Shown here in pieces: positions 10,401 through 25,494 of a DNA stretch of 64,000 nt. Under the pieces are notes generated by a model. The model had not been told where the DNA came from. It did not search any database and worked only from the letters and a program-made list of their open reading frames with translations. The position numbers and the translations under genes are program-made. Positions within the stretch are counted from its first letter, which is position 1, and each line of letters opens with the position of its first letter. Source of the stretch: Rhodoferax sp. (GTDB lineage Bacteria > Pseudomonadota > Gammaproteobacteria > Burkholderiales > Burkholderiaceae_C); the NCBI RefSeq assembly GCF_025354435.1, contig NZ_JANXMU010000073.1:1-64000 (forward strand), read 5' to 3'.

Positions 10401-10883
10401 GACCCCGAGCAGTTCGAAGCTGTTGACCGCCAAATGAACTCCGGCCCTCGTATGGGAAGCGACAAGCATAAGGTCGACCGATACGGAAAGAAGTATGGCT
10501 GGATCGCTTACTTCGAGCTGTGGGGTGTCCGGTCCGCACGGGGCCTCCTTCGCAAGGAGGACAGCGTTCGCCCCTCAGATGCGGACATCGACCCGACTTT
10601 CCCGCTTGAGGCCGAGAGTATCAACCTGCAACTCCCAGACTTGTTCAGTGGTCAGCCTACGAGTACTGGCGACTGGGTGGTGAAGGGGCCGCAACCAGAC
10701 TACCGCGGTATCCTCGAGATCGCGGATATTAATGACCTGACAGGGCCGTGGGTCGTACTTGACGGGTTTCTCGAGCAGAACGCTCCCGCTGATGACCGGC
10801 AGGTCTTCACATTCCTAAGATGTGTTCTTGTGGATAGCGGCGAAGTCGACCGCCTGTGCACGTTGTTCACCGGTCTCGAATAA
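7425..10883 (+). CDS. PD-(D/E)xK nuclease - STAND NTPase, Avs-like (truncated by stop codon)
   Basis: A 1152-residue protein. Residues 18-130 look like a restriction-endonuclease fold: 'GVEFHLEL' (Glu48), then 'GWQCKWYD' (Gln69, Lys71), the E...QxK variant of PD-(D/E)xK. Residues 320-560 form a STAND/NACHT-type ATPase: Walker A 'AAAGEGKSEL' (331-340), Walker B 'IPIVIDGLNEAED' (403-415), sensor-like 'TLRNEF', and 'LQHPLTLRIFCEV' as the helical-domain motif. The remaining part is helical, as in ligand-sensing C-termini. This layout is that of Avs-type antiviral NTPases, which sense phage proteins and then cut DNA. AAGGA seven bases upstream supports the start. The frame stops at TAA 10881, but the same frame continues with family-like sequence, so the natural protein is longer. 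Confidence 0.85.
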   Translation: MPEVNWDVFGDLPGAADENFEKLCRSLVRRHYGQFGRFKQLANQPGVEFHLELTEKCDLGAPPRWVGWQCKWYDLSKGQELGAARRNKIIEGMEKTRKHVPGVTDWKLWTRHTLTKGDQTWFFDLEKSQFPELKLELLTAADIEDLLVGPGALLRETYFGELVLTPEVLAEQYKLAAAPFKRRYQEDVHVVVGAEKKVLKRLGGQSAWGSLETLANGIKKNSTAVASLTGQVKTEIKTEVDLLLTRAIGLADLLGDLHAALGKGDFEAVRELLATNPPQPVRYDRLLSKLRGARSDGAPLTANLVADMHAMASELRNLERSIGVRAVAVLAAAGEGKSELAVKVTQPDGDFPGGVLLLGKNLHAGQGLDDLVSAFKITGNPAESFDRLVEAVDAAGQRAGKRIPIVIDGLNEAEDPRNWRDELSRAEEFLKAFPYVLLVVTLRNEFAPMCLPEEFPQVEHNGFQEDPQKAVDKYFAYYKIDGTDADLPIEFLQHPLTLRIFCEVANPCRQHVVGVEALPSSLASLFEEHFKKVAELSPAAHRVYPNEVEDALLTIAGILWDGNARSVEFQAARTAVGDIGRWNDSLIRALESEGVLVRTTSEEGGQGIAFSYDLMAGHLMARHLLANPLLAQWLQSDVGRAQFQFRETGSHTFADDVFRALVGLYPRRPGRRQLWQNFSDESLVLKALLMTAQSDPRHIGRETVERFARAMQESKQFARLAFQRLRTTRAARAHPFDMDFLHGVLAAMSNTQRDLVWSEWVRETAQEVEADFKFLSARWKSGVLDEREIRRARWIMWTLTSTSRGLRDVATKTLYEFAVKRPAEFFRLAVESIAVLDPYVPERMFAAAYGAALTTWSDINAVEMREALTRVAREIYQAMFAPDATHPTWHALYQQYCLGTIAIARLVDPACVSEDKAAHLLPPFSHLLNPFENMPHYDLAVIERAKRAAIRMDFGNYTMGRLIPGRSNYDYGNPEYQRVLPAMVSRMLVLGYDPEQFEAVDRQMNSGPRMGSDKHKVDRYGKKYGWIAYFELWGVRSARGLLRKEDSVRPSDADIDPTFPLEAESINLQLPDLFSGQPTSTGDWVVKGPQPDYRGILEIADINDLTGPWVVLDGFLEQNAPADDRQVFTFLRCVLVDSGEVDRLCTLFTGLE

Positions 10884-11464
10884 CCCGGCAATGGTGCCAT
10901 TCCAGAGGAGTCAAGCTACTACTACACCTATGCGGGTGAGATGCCTTTCTCTTCGACTCCGGGATTGCCTGTTGTTGATGAGCAAGAGGGCGAGCACCCC
11001 GAATGCATGGTGTCTGCTGATAGGTGGTCAAACAATGGCGTCGCAGTCGACATCCCAGTGCAGAAGTACAGCTGGGAGAGCTACCACAGCGTGGTGAACC
11101 AGAACAGCGGTGCGTGCCTGCCCTCTAACAGCTATGTGAGGCTTTGAGTCTCAGCTATCGCGCCAATAAGTGGGACTTGCACGATGCTTCAGGCGTGGCG
11201 TCTTTGTACCGCGAAGTTGGCGAGTATGGCTCGCAGATTAGTGGCTCTTTCAGCTATCTGCGCCGTGACCTTCTTGACAGCTACTTGACGCAGTCCGGCA
11301 AGGCGCTGGTGTGGCTCATGTGGGGAGAACGTGGCTTTCATCACCGGTCAGACGAAGCGCACAACCTGCACGAATACTACGCGAACCACCAGCATATTCA
11401 CAAGCGTACTCACGTCTATCAGCCTGCATCTAGCACTCAATCTAGGCCGAGTCAGACGGGGTGA
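10884..11464 (+). pseudogene. Detached C-terminus of the STAND protein (after a nonsense codon, with a frameshift)
   Basis: Directly after TAA 10881-10883 the same frame goes on 'PGNGAIPEESSYYYTYAGEM' and '...YSWESYHSVVNQNSGACLPS', ending at 11147. One base earlier in register the protein continues 'LCEALSLSYRANKWDLHDAS' and 'FSYLRRDLLDSYLTQSGKAL', 'VWLMWGERGFHHR', ending at 11464. These are motifs I associate with the C-termini of large nuclease-STAND proteins. A Tyr-to-stop change at 10881 and loss of one C near 11129 (AACCAG to AACAG) explain everything. The restored protein would be about 1346 residues. Confidence 0.75.
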
Positions 11465-11713
11465 CGCCACCATTCTTGGACGCAGTAGACGTTTATGCAG
11501 GGTGTGGAACCAACCGAGGATTCAGCATTCTGCATGGATGCATCGTTTAACGACCTAACCAAGTAGTGGCCCATTCAAATCAGGTGACTGGCGACTCAAA
11601 TGTCCGCTGGTGACAATTGCCGCCGGTCAGCACACAAACATCCATGATTGCTTCCAGCCTAAAGCGGCCACACAAGAAAGCCCAACCTGCGGTCAACCGA
11701 ACGCAGATCCAAT

Positions 11714-12964
11714 CTACCCCCTACCCCCCGCCCTCTCCAACATCGCATGCAACAGCACATTCCCCCCCGCCGTAATGTGCTCCGGCTTCGCATCCTCAAT
11801 CTCGTTATGGCTGATCCCGTCTTTGCACGGAATGAAGATCATCCCGCTCGGTGCCAGCTTGGCCATGTACACCGCGTCATGCCCCGCGCCTGACACCACC
11901 GGCATGTTGCTGTAACCCAGCTTGGCCGCAGCCCGCGCCACCGCATCCACGCAGTCTGCATGAAAGCCGATGGCCGAGTAGCTGGAGACCAGTTCTATCT
12001 TCACGTCTAAGCCGCTGTCCCGGGCGATCTTGGCGGCGAAGGCTTTCACTTCGTCGGCCATCTGATCCACCAGCGTGTCGGTGCTGTTGCGCAGGTCGAT
12101 GCTGAACTTCACGCGGCCCGGAATCACGTTGCGGCTGTTGGGGAACACCTGCACCATGCCCACGGTGCCACGGCCATGCGGCGGGTGGCGGTGGGCGGCG
12201 GCCACCACGTCTTGCATGATGCGGGTGGCGGCCAGCATCGCGTCTTTGCGCAGCGCCATGGGCGTAGGGCCGGCGTGGGCCTCCATGCCGGTCACGGTGC
12301 AGTCGAACCAGCGGAGGCCCAGCACGCCTTGCACCACGCCGATGGTCACGTCGTTGTCTTCCAGCACCGGGCCTTGTTCGATGTGCGTCTCGAAGTACGC
12401 GCCGATGGGGTGGTCGCCAGGCTCTTGCGCGCCGATGTAGCCGATGCGCTCCAGTTCGCCTTGCACCGTCTTGCCGTCCAGGTCGGTGGCGGCGTAGGCG
12501 TGCTCCAGGGTGAAGGCTTTGGCGAACACGCCCGAGCCCATCATCACCGGCACAAAGCGCGAGCCTTCTTCGTTGGTCCAGAACGCGACTTCGATAGGGG
12601 CTTCGGTCTCGATGCCGTGGTCGTTCAGGGTGCGCACCACCTCGATGCCCGCCAGCACGCCGTAGTTGCCGTCGAACTTGCCGCCGGTCGGCTGGGTGTC
12701 GATGTGGCTGCCGGTCATGATGGGCGGCAGGCTGTTGTTGCGGCCCGGGCGGCGCATGAAGCCGTTGCCGATCTTGTCGATGGTGACCGTCATGCCTGCT
12801 TCGGTAGCCCAGCGGGTGACCAGGTCGCGGCCTTGTTTGTCCAGGTCGGTGAGGGTGAGGCGGCAGACACCGCCCTTGGGTGTGGCACCGATCTGGGCCA
12901 GTTCCATCAGCGAGTCCCACAGGCGCGGGCCGTTGATGCGCAGGGATTCAATGTTCGGGGTCAT
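11714..12964 (-). CDS. Zn-dependent N-carbamoyl-beta-alanine amidohydrolase (M20 family)
   Basis: A 416-residue enzyme catalysing the last step of reductive pyrimidine degradation: carbamoyl-beta-alanine to beta-alanine, CO2 and ammonia. Metal ligands are visible in 'TGSHIDTQPTGGKFDGNYGV' (His, Asp), 'WTNEEGSRF' (Glu-Glu), 'ETHIEQGPVLE' (His) and 'GISHNEIED' (His). 'GMEAHAGPTPM' is the typical dimerisation-lid motif. It starts at ATG 12964 with AGGAA just upstream. It is the last gene of preT-preA-dihydropyrimidinase-amidohydrolase, 14 bases after the preceding stop. Substrate could also be an N-carbamoyl amino acid or an allantoate-like compound; the preTA context favours pyrimidines. An old copy of part of this gene lies at 4119-4236. 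Confidence 0.92.
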   Translation of the reverse strand: MTPNIESLRINGPRLWDSLMELAQIGATPKGGVCRLTLTDLDKQGRDLVTRWATEAGMTVTIDKIGNGFMRRPGRNNSLPPIMTGSHIDTQPTGGKFDGNYGVLAGIEVVRTLNDHGIETEAPIEVAFWTNEEGSRFVPVMMGSGVFAKAFTLEHAYAATDLDGKTVQGELERIGYIGAQEPGDHPIGAYFETHIEQGPVLEDNDVTIGVVQGVLGLRWFDCTVTGMEAHAGPTPMALRKDAMLAATRIMQDVVAAAHRHPPHGRGTVGMVQVFPNSRNVIPGRVKFSIDLRNSTDTLVDQMADEVKAFAAKIARDSGLDVKIELVSSYSAIGFHADCVDAVARAAAKLGYSNMPVVSGAGHDAVYMAKLAPSGMIFIPCKDGISHNEIEDAKPEHITAGGNVLLHAMLERAGGRG

Positions 12965-12978
12965 GGTGCGTTCCTGTT

Positions 12979-15782
<2,804 letters not shown>

Positions 15783-15790
<8 letters not shown>

Positions 15791-17132
15791 GGTTCAGTTC
15801 CTTGTGCATGCTTTCAGCGGCGCGTTTGCCGTGTTCGACGGCTTCGACGGTGAGGTCGCGGCCCCCGGCGCGGCAGTCGCCGCCCGCCCAGACCTTGGCG
15901 AGGTTGGTGGCGCCGTCTTCTGTGGTGACGATGCGCCCGCTTTGCAGCACCAGGCCGGTGCCGAGCAGCACGGTGTCGTCCAGCTTCTGGCCGATGGCCT
16001 TGAAGACCATGTCGGCGGGGAAGGTCAGTTCGCGGCCCGTGGGCTGCAGCTGGCCATCGACCAGCGTCTGCTGGGCGAAGCGCACGCCGGTGGCGTGGCC
16101 TGCCGCGCCCATGATTTCCACCGGGGCCATCCACTGGTGCAGCACCACGCCGTGGGTTTGCGCCCACTCTTGTTCGGCGGCAGACGCACCCATGGTTTCC
16201 ACGCCCTTGCGGTACACTATGTGCACCACTTTGGCGCCCAGTAGCTTGGCCTGCACGGCGGCATCCACGGCGGTCATGCCGCCGCCGATCACCACCACGT
16301 GGTGGCCGATGGGCACCGTGGCCACGTCCTCGGCCTGCCGCAGCTCGGCGATGAAGTCCACCGCGTTGCGCACCCCGGCCAGGTCTTCGCCCGGCAGGCC
16401 CAGCGCCTGCACCTTGGACAGGCCCAGGCCCAGAAACACCGCGTCGAATTCGGTTTGCAACTTATCGAGCGAAGCCGCACCGGCAAAGCGCCAGCCGTGC
16501 TGGATGCGGATGCCGCCAATGTCCAGCAGCCACTGCACTTCGCGCTGGGCAAACTCGTCCACGGTTTTGTAGGTGGCTAGGCCGTATTCGTTCAGGCCGC
16601 CCGCCTTGGCTTGGGCATCGAAGATCACTACTTCGTTGCCCAGGCGTGCCAGGCGGTGCGCACAGGCCAGGCCCGCCGGGCCGGAGCCGACCACGGCGAT
16701 GCGTTTGCCGGTGGGGGCGGCGCGGGTGAAGATTTGCGGCTGGGGGCTGGCCATCAGCGCATCTACCGCGTGGCGTTGCAGGCGGCCAATGGGAATGGGG
16801 GTGTCGGTTTGGGTGTTGCGCACGCAGGCCTGCTCGCACAGCACCTCGGTGGGGCAGACCCGGGCGCACATGCCGCCCAGCGGGTTGGATTCCAGAATCG
16901 TGCGCGCCGCGCCGCGCAGGTTGCCATCGGCAATGCGCTTGATGAAGCTGGGCACGTCGATGTCGGTGGGGCAGGCGGTCTGGCAGGGCGCGTCGAAGCA
17001 GTACAGGCAGCGCTCGGATTCGAGCATGGCCTGCGAGGCGTTCAACGGCGGGGTGGCATCGGCAAAGTGCTGCGCGTACTGGGCGGCACTGAGGCGGCCG
17101 GCGCGGATGTCCGGGGGGGAAGTTTCTGGCAC
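15783..17132 (-). CDS. preT: NAD-dependent dihydropyrimidine dehydrogenase, PreT subunit
   Basis: A 449-residue electron-transfer subunit that passes electrons from NADH to PreA. The N-terminus has the GltD-like iron-sulfur domain: 'CLYCFDAPCQTACPTDIDVP' and 'GGMCARVCPTEVLCEQAC'. Two Rossmann motifs follow, 'VVGSGPAGLACAHRL' for FAD and 'VVIGGGMTAVDAAVQA' for NADH, and 'VWAGGDCRAGG' completes the flavin site. I chose the GTG at 17132 because GGAG lies five bases upstream; a TTG 45 bases further upstream is possible but unsupported. First gene of the operon, with a RutR-type operator about 90 bases in front. Confidence 0.94.
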
Positions 17133-17222
17133 GGTAACTCCTGTGGCTGGGGCATCCAGGCCCTGGCGCTGCACCAAAGTGCGGCACGCGGGGCCCGGTG
17201 TTGGCTGGGGGGTGTCAAAATC

Positions 17223-17238
17223 CTGACCAAATGGTCAA
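17223..17238. promoter_or_regulatory. RutR-type operator upstream of preT
   Basis: CTGACCAAATGGTCAA matches the E. coli RutR consensus TTGACCAnnTGGTCAA at 15 of 16 places, counting the two unspecified bases, with a perfect 6-2-6 palindrome at 17224-17237. It lies in the 237-bp gap between preT and the divergent metallopeptidase gene. A RutR-like regulator would repress the pyrimidine degradation operon here until uracil or thymine is present. Confidence 0.85.
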
Positions 17239-17369
17239 GAAGTGCAAACGATATAGCAACAGCCGTGCCAGGCCCATAGGGAATCTACCGGGGTGTTTGG
17301 TATCTTGAATACGTTCCTGTGCGGTCTAACGCACAGACATTCCGGACCGGCTGCACATAGACTCACTGC

Positions 17370-18539
17370 ATGGACTTCTTTACCGCTGTATTTCGCCCTT
17401 TCGCCCTGTTTGAAAGCTTCTGGACCCTGCCCGAGGAGGACCACGGGGCCATCCGGGGCTCGCGCGCCTACGTGTGCCAGTGCGGCCGGCCGGTGTTCTT
17501 TCGCAACAGCGAATGCCTGGTTTGCCACACGCCGCTGGGCTTTGTCACCAGCAGCTCCCGCCTGGAGCCCTTGGCCGCCGTGCCCGACCAGCCCGAACTG
17601 TGGACGCTGTGGAAGGCCCCTGACGGCCCCCGCTACCGGCGTTGCGCCAACCTGCACGCCATTGGCTGCAACTGGCTGCTGCCCGGCGAGGCCGACCCTG
17701 GCGCGGTGTGTCTGGCCTGTAGCCTGAACCGCACCGTGTCCGACCCCTCCGTGCCCGAGAACCTGGCCGCCTGGCGGGCATTGGAAATCGCCAAGCGCCA
17801 CCTGGTGGCCCAGCTGATGGTGATGGGCCTGCCGGTGGAGCCGCGCCAGGCCCACCAGCCCGAAGTGCTGGGCCTGGCGTTCGACTTCTTGCGTCCCGAG
17901 CCCGAAAAACCAGTGCTCACCGGCCACGACCACGGCCTGATCACCCTGAACATGGACGAGGCCGACGATGCCCGCCGTGAGCAGGTGCGCACCCAAATGG
18001 GCGAGTCCTACCGCACGCTGCTGGGGCACTTCCGCCACGAGGTGGGGCATTACTACTGGGACCGGTTGGTTGTGGATACCCCCTGGCTGATTGATTACCG
18101 CGCCCTGTTTGGCGACGAACGTGCCGACTACGCCGCCGCCCTCAAGCACCATTACGAAGAAGGCCCGCCCGCCGACTGGGCCCAGCGCTATGTGAGCACC
18201 TACGCCAGCACCCACCCCTGGGAGGACTGGGCCGAAACCTGGGCCCACTACCTGCACATGGTGGACACCCTGGGCACGGCCATGCGCTTTGGCCTGGATG
18301 CCGAGGATGTGGAACTGCCCTACGCCCCCTTCACCCGCGAGGCCCTGTGGCGGCCCGAAGACCCCAGCGCCGACAGCTTCCTGAAAATCGCCAACGCCTG
18401 GGTCGAGCTAACCGGCGTGCTCAATGAAATGTCGCGCAGCATGGGCGAGCAAGACTTCTACCCCTTTGTGCTGACCACCCCGGTGGTGGCCAAATTGCAG
18501 TTCATCCACTGCGTGGTGCTGCAAGCACGCGGGATGTAG
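17370..18539 (+). CDS. Putative zinc-binding metallopeptidase (DUF2248-like)
   Basis: A 389-residue cytoplasmic protein. The N-terminal quarter has zinc-ribbon-like cysteine pairs: 'YVCQCGRPVFF', 'ECLVCHTPLGF', and 'CANLHAIGCNWLL' with 'GAVCLACSLNRT'. The middle carries a gluzincin-type motif 'HFRHEVGHYYWDR' (HExxH beginning near residue 223), followed by 'WEDWAETWAHYLHMVD' with the third ligand. This arrangement is that of the uncharacterised 'putative zinc-binding metallopeptidase' family. No signal peptide. The start has no clear ribosome site. It is divergent from the pre operon and not obviously connected to it. Confidence 0.85.
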   Translation: MDFFTAVFRPFALFESFWTLPEEDHGAIRGSRAYVCQCGRPVFFRNSECLVCHTPLGFVTSSSRLEPLAAVPDQPELWTLWKAPDGPRYRRCANLHAIGCNWLLPGEADPGAVCLACSLNRTVSDPSVPENLAAWRALEIAKRHLVAQLMVMGLPVEPRQAHQPEVLGLAFDFLRPEPEKPVLTGHDHGLITLNMDEADDARREQVRTQMGESYRTLLGHFRHEVGHYYWDRLVVDTPWLIDYRALFGDERADYAAALKHHYEEGPPADWAQRYVSTYASTHPWEDWAETWAHYLHMVDTLGTAMRFGLDAEDVELPYAPFTREALWRPEDPSADSFLKIANAWVELTGVLNEMSRSMGEQDFYPFVLTTPVVAKLQFIHCVVLQARGM

Positions 18540-18605
18540 CTGCTATTATTTTTAGATTAAAAAGGCACTTAGGGTATATTGGATATACGCTAGGTGCTCA
18601 CTAAA
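18537..18605 (+). repeat. Dispersed AT-rich repeat, family A (behind the metallopeptidase gene)
   Basis: Starts at the TAG stop of the preceding gene: TAGCTGCTATTATTTTTAG..., then ATATACGCTAGGTGC. It is a diverged member of family A. Confidence 0.6.
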
Positions 18606-18719
18606 ACATAGCAAATAGTGCGGGCGCGGCGCAGGGGTCTGCGCGGTGGATTAGCCGGTTTAAATGCGCCACAATGTGTTTATTTGTAAGCACATCGCGA
18701 TGCCGTTGATTCTTCCTCT

Positions 18720-22465
<3,746 letters not shown>

Positions 22466-22495
22466 CCGCCACGCATCTGGCGGCCTGGTTTAACC

Positions 22496-22553
22496 GGTAT
22501 CAAATATGTAGCTATACATGTACTGTTTATATGCGCTAGATGCCAATTCGATA
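22496..22553 (+). repeat. Dispersed AT-rich repeat, family A (between kinase and chemoreceptor)
   Basis: TATGTAGCTATACATGTACTG...TATATGCGCTAGATGCC: the family A pattern, in the gap before the chemoreceptor gene. Confidence 0.65.
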
Positions 22554-22605
22554 TATTTTTTTAACGCAAGCCAACTACTCCACCTTGTCCAGGAGCCTCC
22601 CCGCC

Positions 22606-24156
22606 ATGTCTGCCTTCCAGTCCAACCTCTCCATCACCAAGCGCCTCAGCGTGGGCTTTGCGCTGATCCTGCTGCTGTGTTTTATTTCCATCCTGGTGGG
22701 TATCGTCAAGCTCAACGCTTCGGCGCAGGCCACGCAGTACATCCTGGGTAGCCCGATCCAGACCGAGCGCCTGGTCAGCGACTGGTACCGCGACATCCAC
22801 ACCAGCGTGCGCCGCACCACCGCCATCGCCAAAAGCAGCGATGCCACGCTGGCCAGCTACTTTGCGCAAGACGCGGCCACCTCTAGCGAGCGCTCCAGCA
22901 AGGCCCAGAAAACGCTGGAGCCGCTGATGAAGACCGATGCCGAGAAAGCCCTGTTTGCCGCCATCGGCAGCGCCCGCAAAACCTACGTGGAGGCCCGCGA
23001 TGCCGTGTCGGCCCTCAAGAAAGAGGGTAAATCCGACGAAGCCAACCAGCTGCTGGAGCAAAAGTTCAGCCCCGCAGGCAAGGCCTACCTGGACGCGCTG
23101 GAGGCCTTGATGCTGGCCCAGCGGCAAGACATCGACCTGCAGGCCCAGGGCATGACGGACAACACCACCCAGGGCCGCAACTTGCTGATCGCCGTAGGCA
23201 CCGTTAGCCTGCTGTTTGGCGTGGTCTGCGCCTGGTGGCTGGCGGGCTCCATCACCCGGCCGCTGGCCGAAGCCAACCGGGCGGCCCGCCAAGTAGCCGC
23301 GGGCGACCTGACCGGCCGGATGGAGGCCCACAGCACCGACGAGGTCGGCCAGCTGATCACCAGCCTGCAAGACATGCAGGCCAACCTGGTGCGGGTGGTC
23401 AGCAGCGTGCGCCAGGGCTCAGAGAGCGTCTCCACCGCCAGCGCCGAGATCGCCGAGGGCAACCACGACCTGAGCTCGCGCACCGAGAACCAGGCCGCCG
23501 CCCTGCAGGAAACCGCTGCCTCGATGCAGGAGCTGAGCAGCACCGTGCGGCAAAACGCCGACAACGCCCGCCAGGCCAACCAGCTGGCCCTGCGCGCGTC
23601 CACCGTGGCGGTGCAGGGCGGGGCCGTGGTCAGCCAGGTGGTACAGACCATGAAGGGCATCAACGACAGCTCGCAAAAAATCTCCGACATCATTGGCGTG
23701 ATCGACGGCATTGCCTTCCAGACCAACATCCTGGCGCTGAATGCCGCTGTGGAAGCCGCCCGCGCGGGCGAGCAGGGCCGGGGCTTTGCCGTGGTGGCCA
23801 GCGAAGTGCGCAGCCTGGCCGGCCGCAGCGCCGAGGCCGCCAAGGAGATCAAGGTGCTGATCAGCGCCAGCGTGGAGCGCGTGGCCCAGGGCACCACCCT
23901 GGTGGACCAGGCGGGCACCACCATGGCCGAAGTCGTCAGCGCCATCCGCCAGGTCAGCGACATCGTGGGCGAGATCAGCGCCGCCAGCACCGAGCAAAGC
24001 GCCGGTGTCAGCCAGGTCGGCGAGGCCGTCACCCAGATGGACCAGGCCACCCAGCAAAACGCCGCCCTGGTGGAAGAAATGGCCGCTGCGGCCAGCAGCC
24101 TGCAGCACCAGGCCAGTGACCTGGTGCAGGTGGTGGCGCAATTCAAACTGGAGTAG
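22606..24156 (+). CDS. Methyl-accepting chemotaxis protein
   Basis: A 516-residue chemoreceptor. Membrane segment one is at residues 14-36 ('[20 protein letters not shown]'), followed by a periplasmic four-helix bundle to about residue 187, membrane segment two ('[20 protein letters not shown]'), a HAMP domain, and the signalling coiled coil with the hairpin tip '[20 protein letters not shown]'. It lacks the NWETF-like CheR-tethering pentapeptide; the C-terminus is 'VAQFKLE'. I chose ATG 22606 because AGGAG lies upstream and the N-terminus then matches the family; an earlier ATG at 22540 lies in the repeat-rich gap. The ligand cannot be told from sequence. Confidence 0.95.
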   Translation: MSAFQSNLSITKRLSVGFALILLLCFISILVGIVKLNASAQATQYILGSPIQTERLVSDWYRDIHTSVRRTTAIAKSSDATLASYFAQDAATSSERSSKAQKTLEPLMKTDAEKALFAAIGSARKTYVEARDAVSALKKEGKSDEANQLLEQKFSPAGKAYLDALEALMLAQRQDIDLQAQGMTDNTTQGRNLLIAVGTVSLLFGVVCAWWLAGSITRPLAEANRAARQVAAGDLTGRMEAHSTDEVGQLITSLQDMQANLVRVVSSVRQGSESVSTASAEIAEGNHDLSSRTENQAAALQETAASMQELSSTVRQNADNARQANQLALRASTVAVQGGAVVSQVVQTMKGINDSSQKISDIIGVIDGIAFQTNILALNAAVEAARAGEQGRGFAVVASEVRSLAGRSAEAAKEIKVLISASVERVAQGTTLVDQAGTTMAEVVSAIRQVSDIVGEISAASTEQSAGVSQVGEAVTQMDQATQQNAALVEEMAAAASSLQHQASDLVQVVAQFKLE

Positions 24157-24159
24157 GTA

Positions 24160-24280
24160 CACCCCCAGGCTTGCCCACTGCGTGTGGCCGCCTACCCCCT
24201 TGCAGGGGGCAACAGCAGCGGCCTGGCGGAGCCAGTTCCGCGCTGTTCGCGAGGTGGCTTTGCTGCGCTTGCCTTGGGGC
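24160..24280 (+). repeat. Dispersed GC-rich repeat, family B (behind the chemoreceptor gene)
   Basis: Begins three bases after a TAG stop: ACACCCCCAGGCTTGCC..., a CCCCC-TTGCA-GGGGG hairpin at 24195-24209, then AACAGCAGCGGCCTGG and GCCAGTTCCGCGCTGTT. It matches copies behind fur and proA. The hairpin and its fixed place behind a stop codon suggest a role in transcript ends. Confidence 0.8.
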
Positions 24281-24327
24281 GGGCAGGGGTGCTTATTGGG
24301 CCCTTGCCAGAGCCAGTTGCTTGATTT

Positions 24328-24385
24328 GCTATTAAAAAAATAGCTGTTTGTGTAGGTTGTATATGCGCTGGAGGCTTATTTTATG
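24328..24385 (+). repeat. Dispersed AT-rich repeat, family A (overlapping the mnmA 3' end)
   Basis: TGCTATTAAAAAAATAGCTG...TATATGCGCTGGAGGC...TTTT. Its last bases include the stop codon and final codons of mnmA on the minus strand. Confidence 0.75.
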
Positions 24386-25494
24386 CCTGAATCCACGCCT
24401 ATCACCCCACCGCCCAAACACACCTCGCCGTCGTACACCACGGCCGATTGCCCTGGTGTCACGGCCCACTGCGCGTCCGGAAAGTCCAGGCGGAAGCCGC
24501 TTTCTGCTGCTGCCAACGTGCACGGCGCATCTGCCTGCCGGTAGCGGCTTTTGGCGGCGTAGGTGCCCGGCGTGGGGGCGTGGCCTGCGACCCAGCTCAC
24601 GTCGTCGGCCACCAGGGTGTGGGACTGCAGCCAAGGATGGTCGTGGCCTTGCACCACCCACAGGGTGTTGCGCTCCATGTCTTTGCGGGCCACAAACCAG
24701 GGGGCGTGTTCGCCGCCGCCGCGCTGCGCGCCTTTTTCCTTGATGCCGCCAATGCCCAGGCCCTGGCGCTGGCCCAGGGTGTAGAAGCTCAGGCCCACGT
24801 GCTTGCCCAGCACCCGGCCTTTTTCGTCCTTGATGGGGCCGGGCTCTTTGGCGATGTAGCGGTTCAGGAAGTCGCGGAAGGGCCGCTCGCCGATGAAGCA
24901 GATGCCGGTGGAGTCCTTCTTGGCGGCGTTGGGCAGCGCCATCTCAGCGGCAATGCGGCGCACCTCGGTCTTGTGCAACTCGCCCACCGGGAACAGGGTT
25001 TTGCTGAGCTGGGCCTGGTTCAGGCGGTGCAGAAAATAGCTTTGGTCTTTGGACGGATCCAGGCCTTTCAGGAGCTGGAATTGGCCGCCCACCTCCCGCA
25101 CCCGCGCGTAGTGGCCAGTGGCGATTTTCTCGGCACCCAGGCGGATGGCGTGGTCCAGGAACGCCTTGAACTTGATCTCGGCGTTGCACAGGATGTCGGG
25201 GTTGGGCGTGCGGCCTGCCTGGTATTCGCGCAGAAACTCGGCAAACACCCGGTCTTTGTACTCGGCGGCGAAGTTGACGTGCTCGATCTCGATGCCGATC
25301 ACGTCGGCCACGGCGGCGGCATCCACGAAGTCGATGTTGCTGGAGCAGTACTCGCTGTCGTCATCGTCCTCCCAGTTTTTCATGAAGATGCCGATGACCT
25401 CATAGCCCTGCTGCTTGAGCAAATAGGCGCTGACGGCCGAATCCACCCCGCCGCTCAACCCGACCACGACCCGTTGTTTGCTGTGTGTTCCCAT
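24376..25494 (-). CDS. mnmA: tRNA-specific 2-thiouridylase MnmA
   Basis: A 372-residue enzyme that thiolates U34 of tRNA for Lys, Glu and Gln. '[17 protein letters not shown]' is the PP-loop ATP site. The two catalytic cysteines are in '[12 protein letters not shown]' and '[10 protein letters not shown]'. The N-terminal '[13 protein letters not shown]' is typical. Its stop codon lies within a family A repeat, so the C-terminal residues 'DSGIK' may be affected by that insertion. A Nudix gene of the NudJ type is nearby, as in E. coli, where nudJ and mnmA are neighbours; here a reductase gene separates them. Confidence 0.97.
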   Translation of the reverse strand: MGTHSKQRVVVGLSGGVDSAVSAYLLKQQGYEVIGIFMKNWEDDDDSEYCSSNIDFVDAAAVADVIGIEIEHVNFAAEYKDRVFAEFLREYQAGRTPNPDILCNAEIKFKAFLDHAIRLGAEKIATGHYARVREVGGQFQLLKGLDPSKDQSYFLHRLNQAQLSKTLFPVGELHKTEVRRIAAEMALPNAAKKDSTGICFIGERPFRDFLNRYIAKEPGPIKDEKGRVLGKHVGLSFYTLGQRQGLGIGGIKEKGAQRGGGEHAPWFVARKDMERNTLWVVQGHDHPWLQSHTLVADDVSWVAGHAPTPGTYAAKSRYRQADAPCTLAAAESGFRLDFPDAQWAVTPGQSAVVYDGEVCLGGGVIGVDSGIK

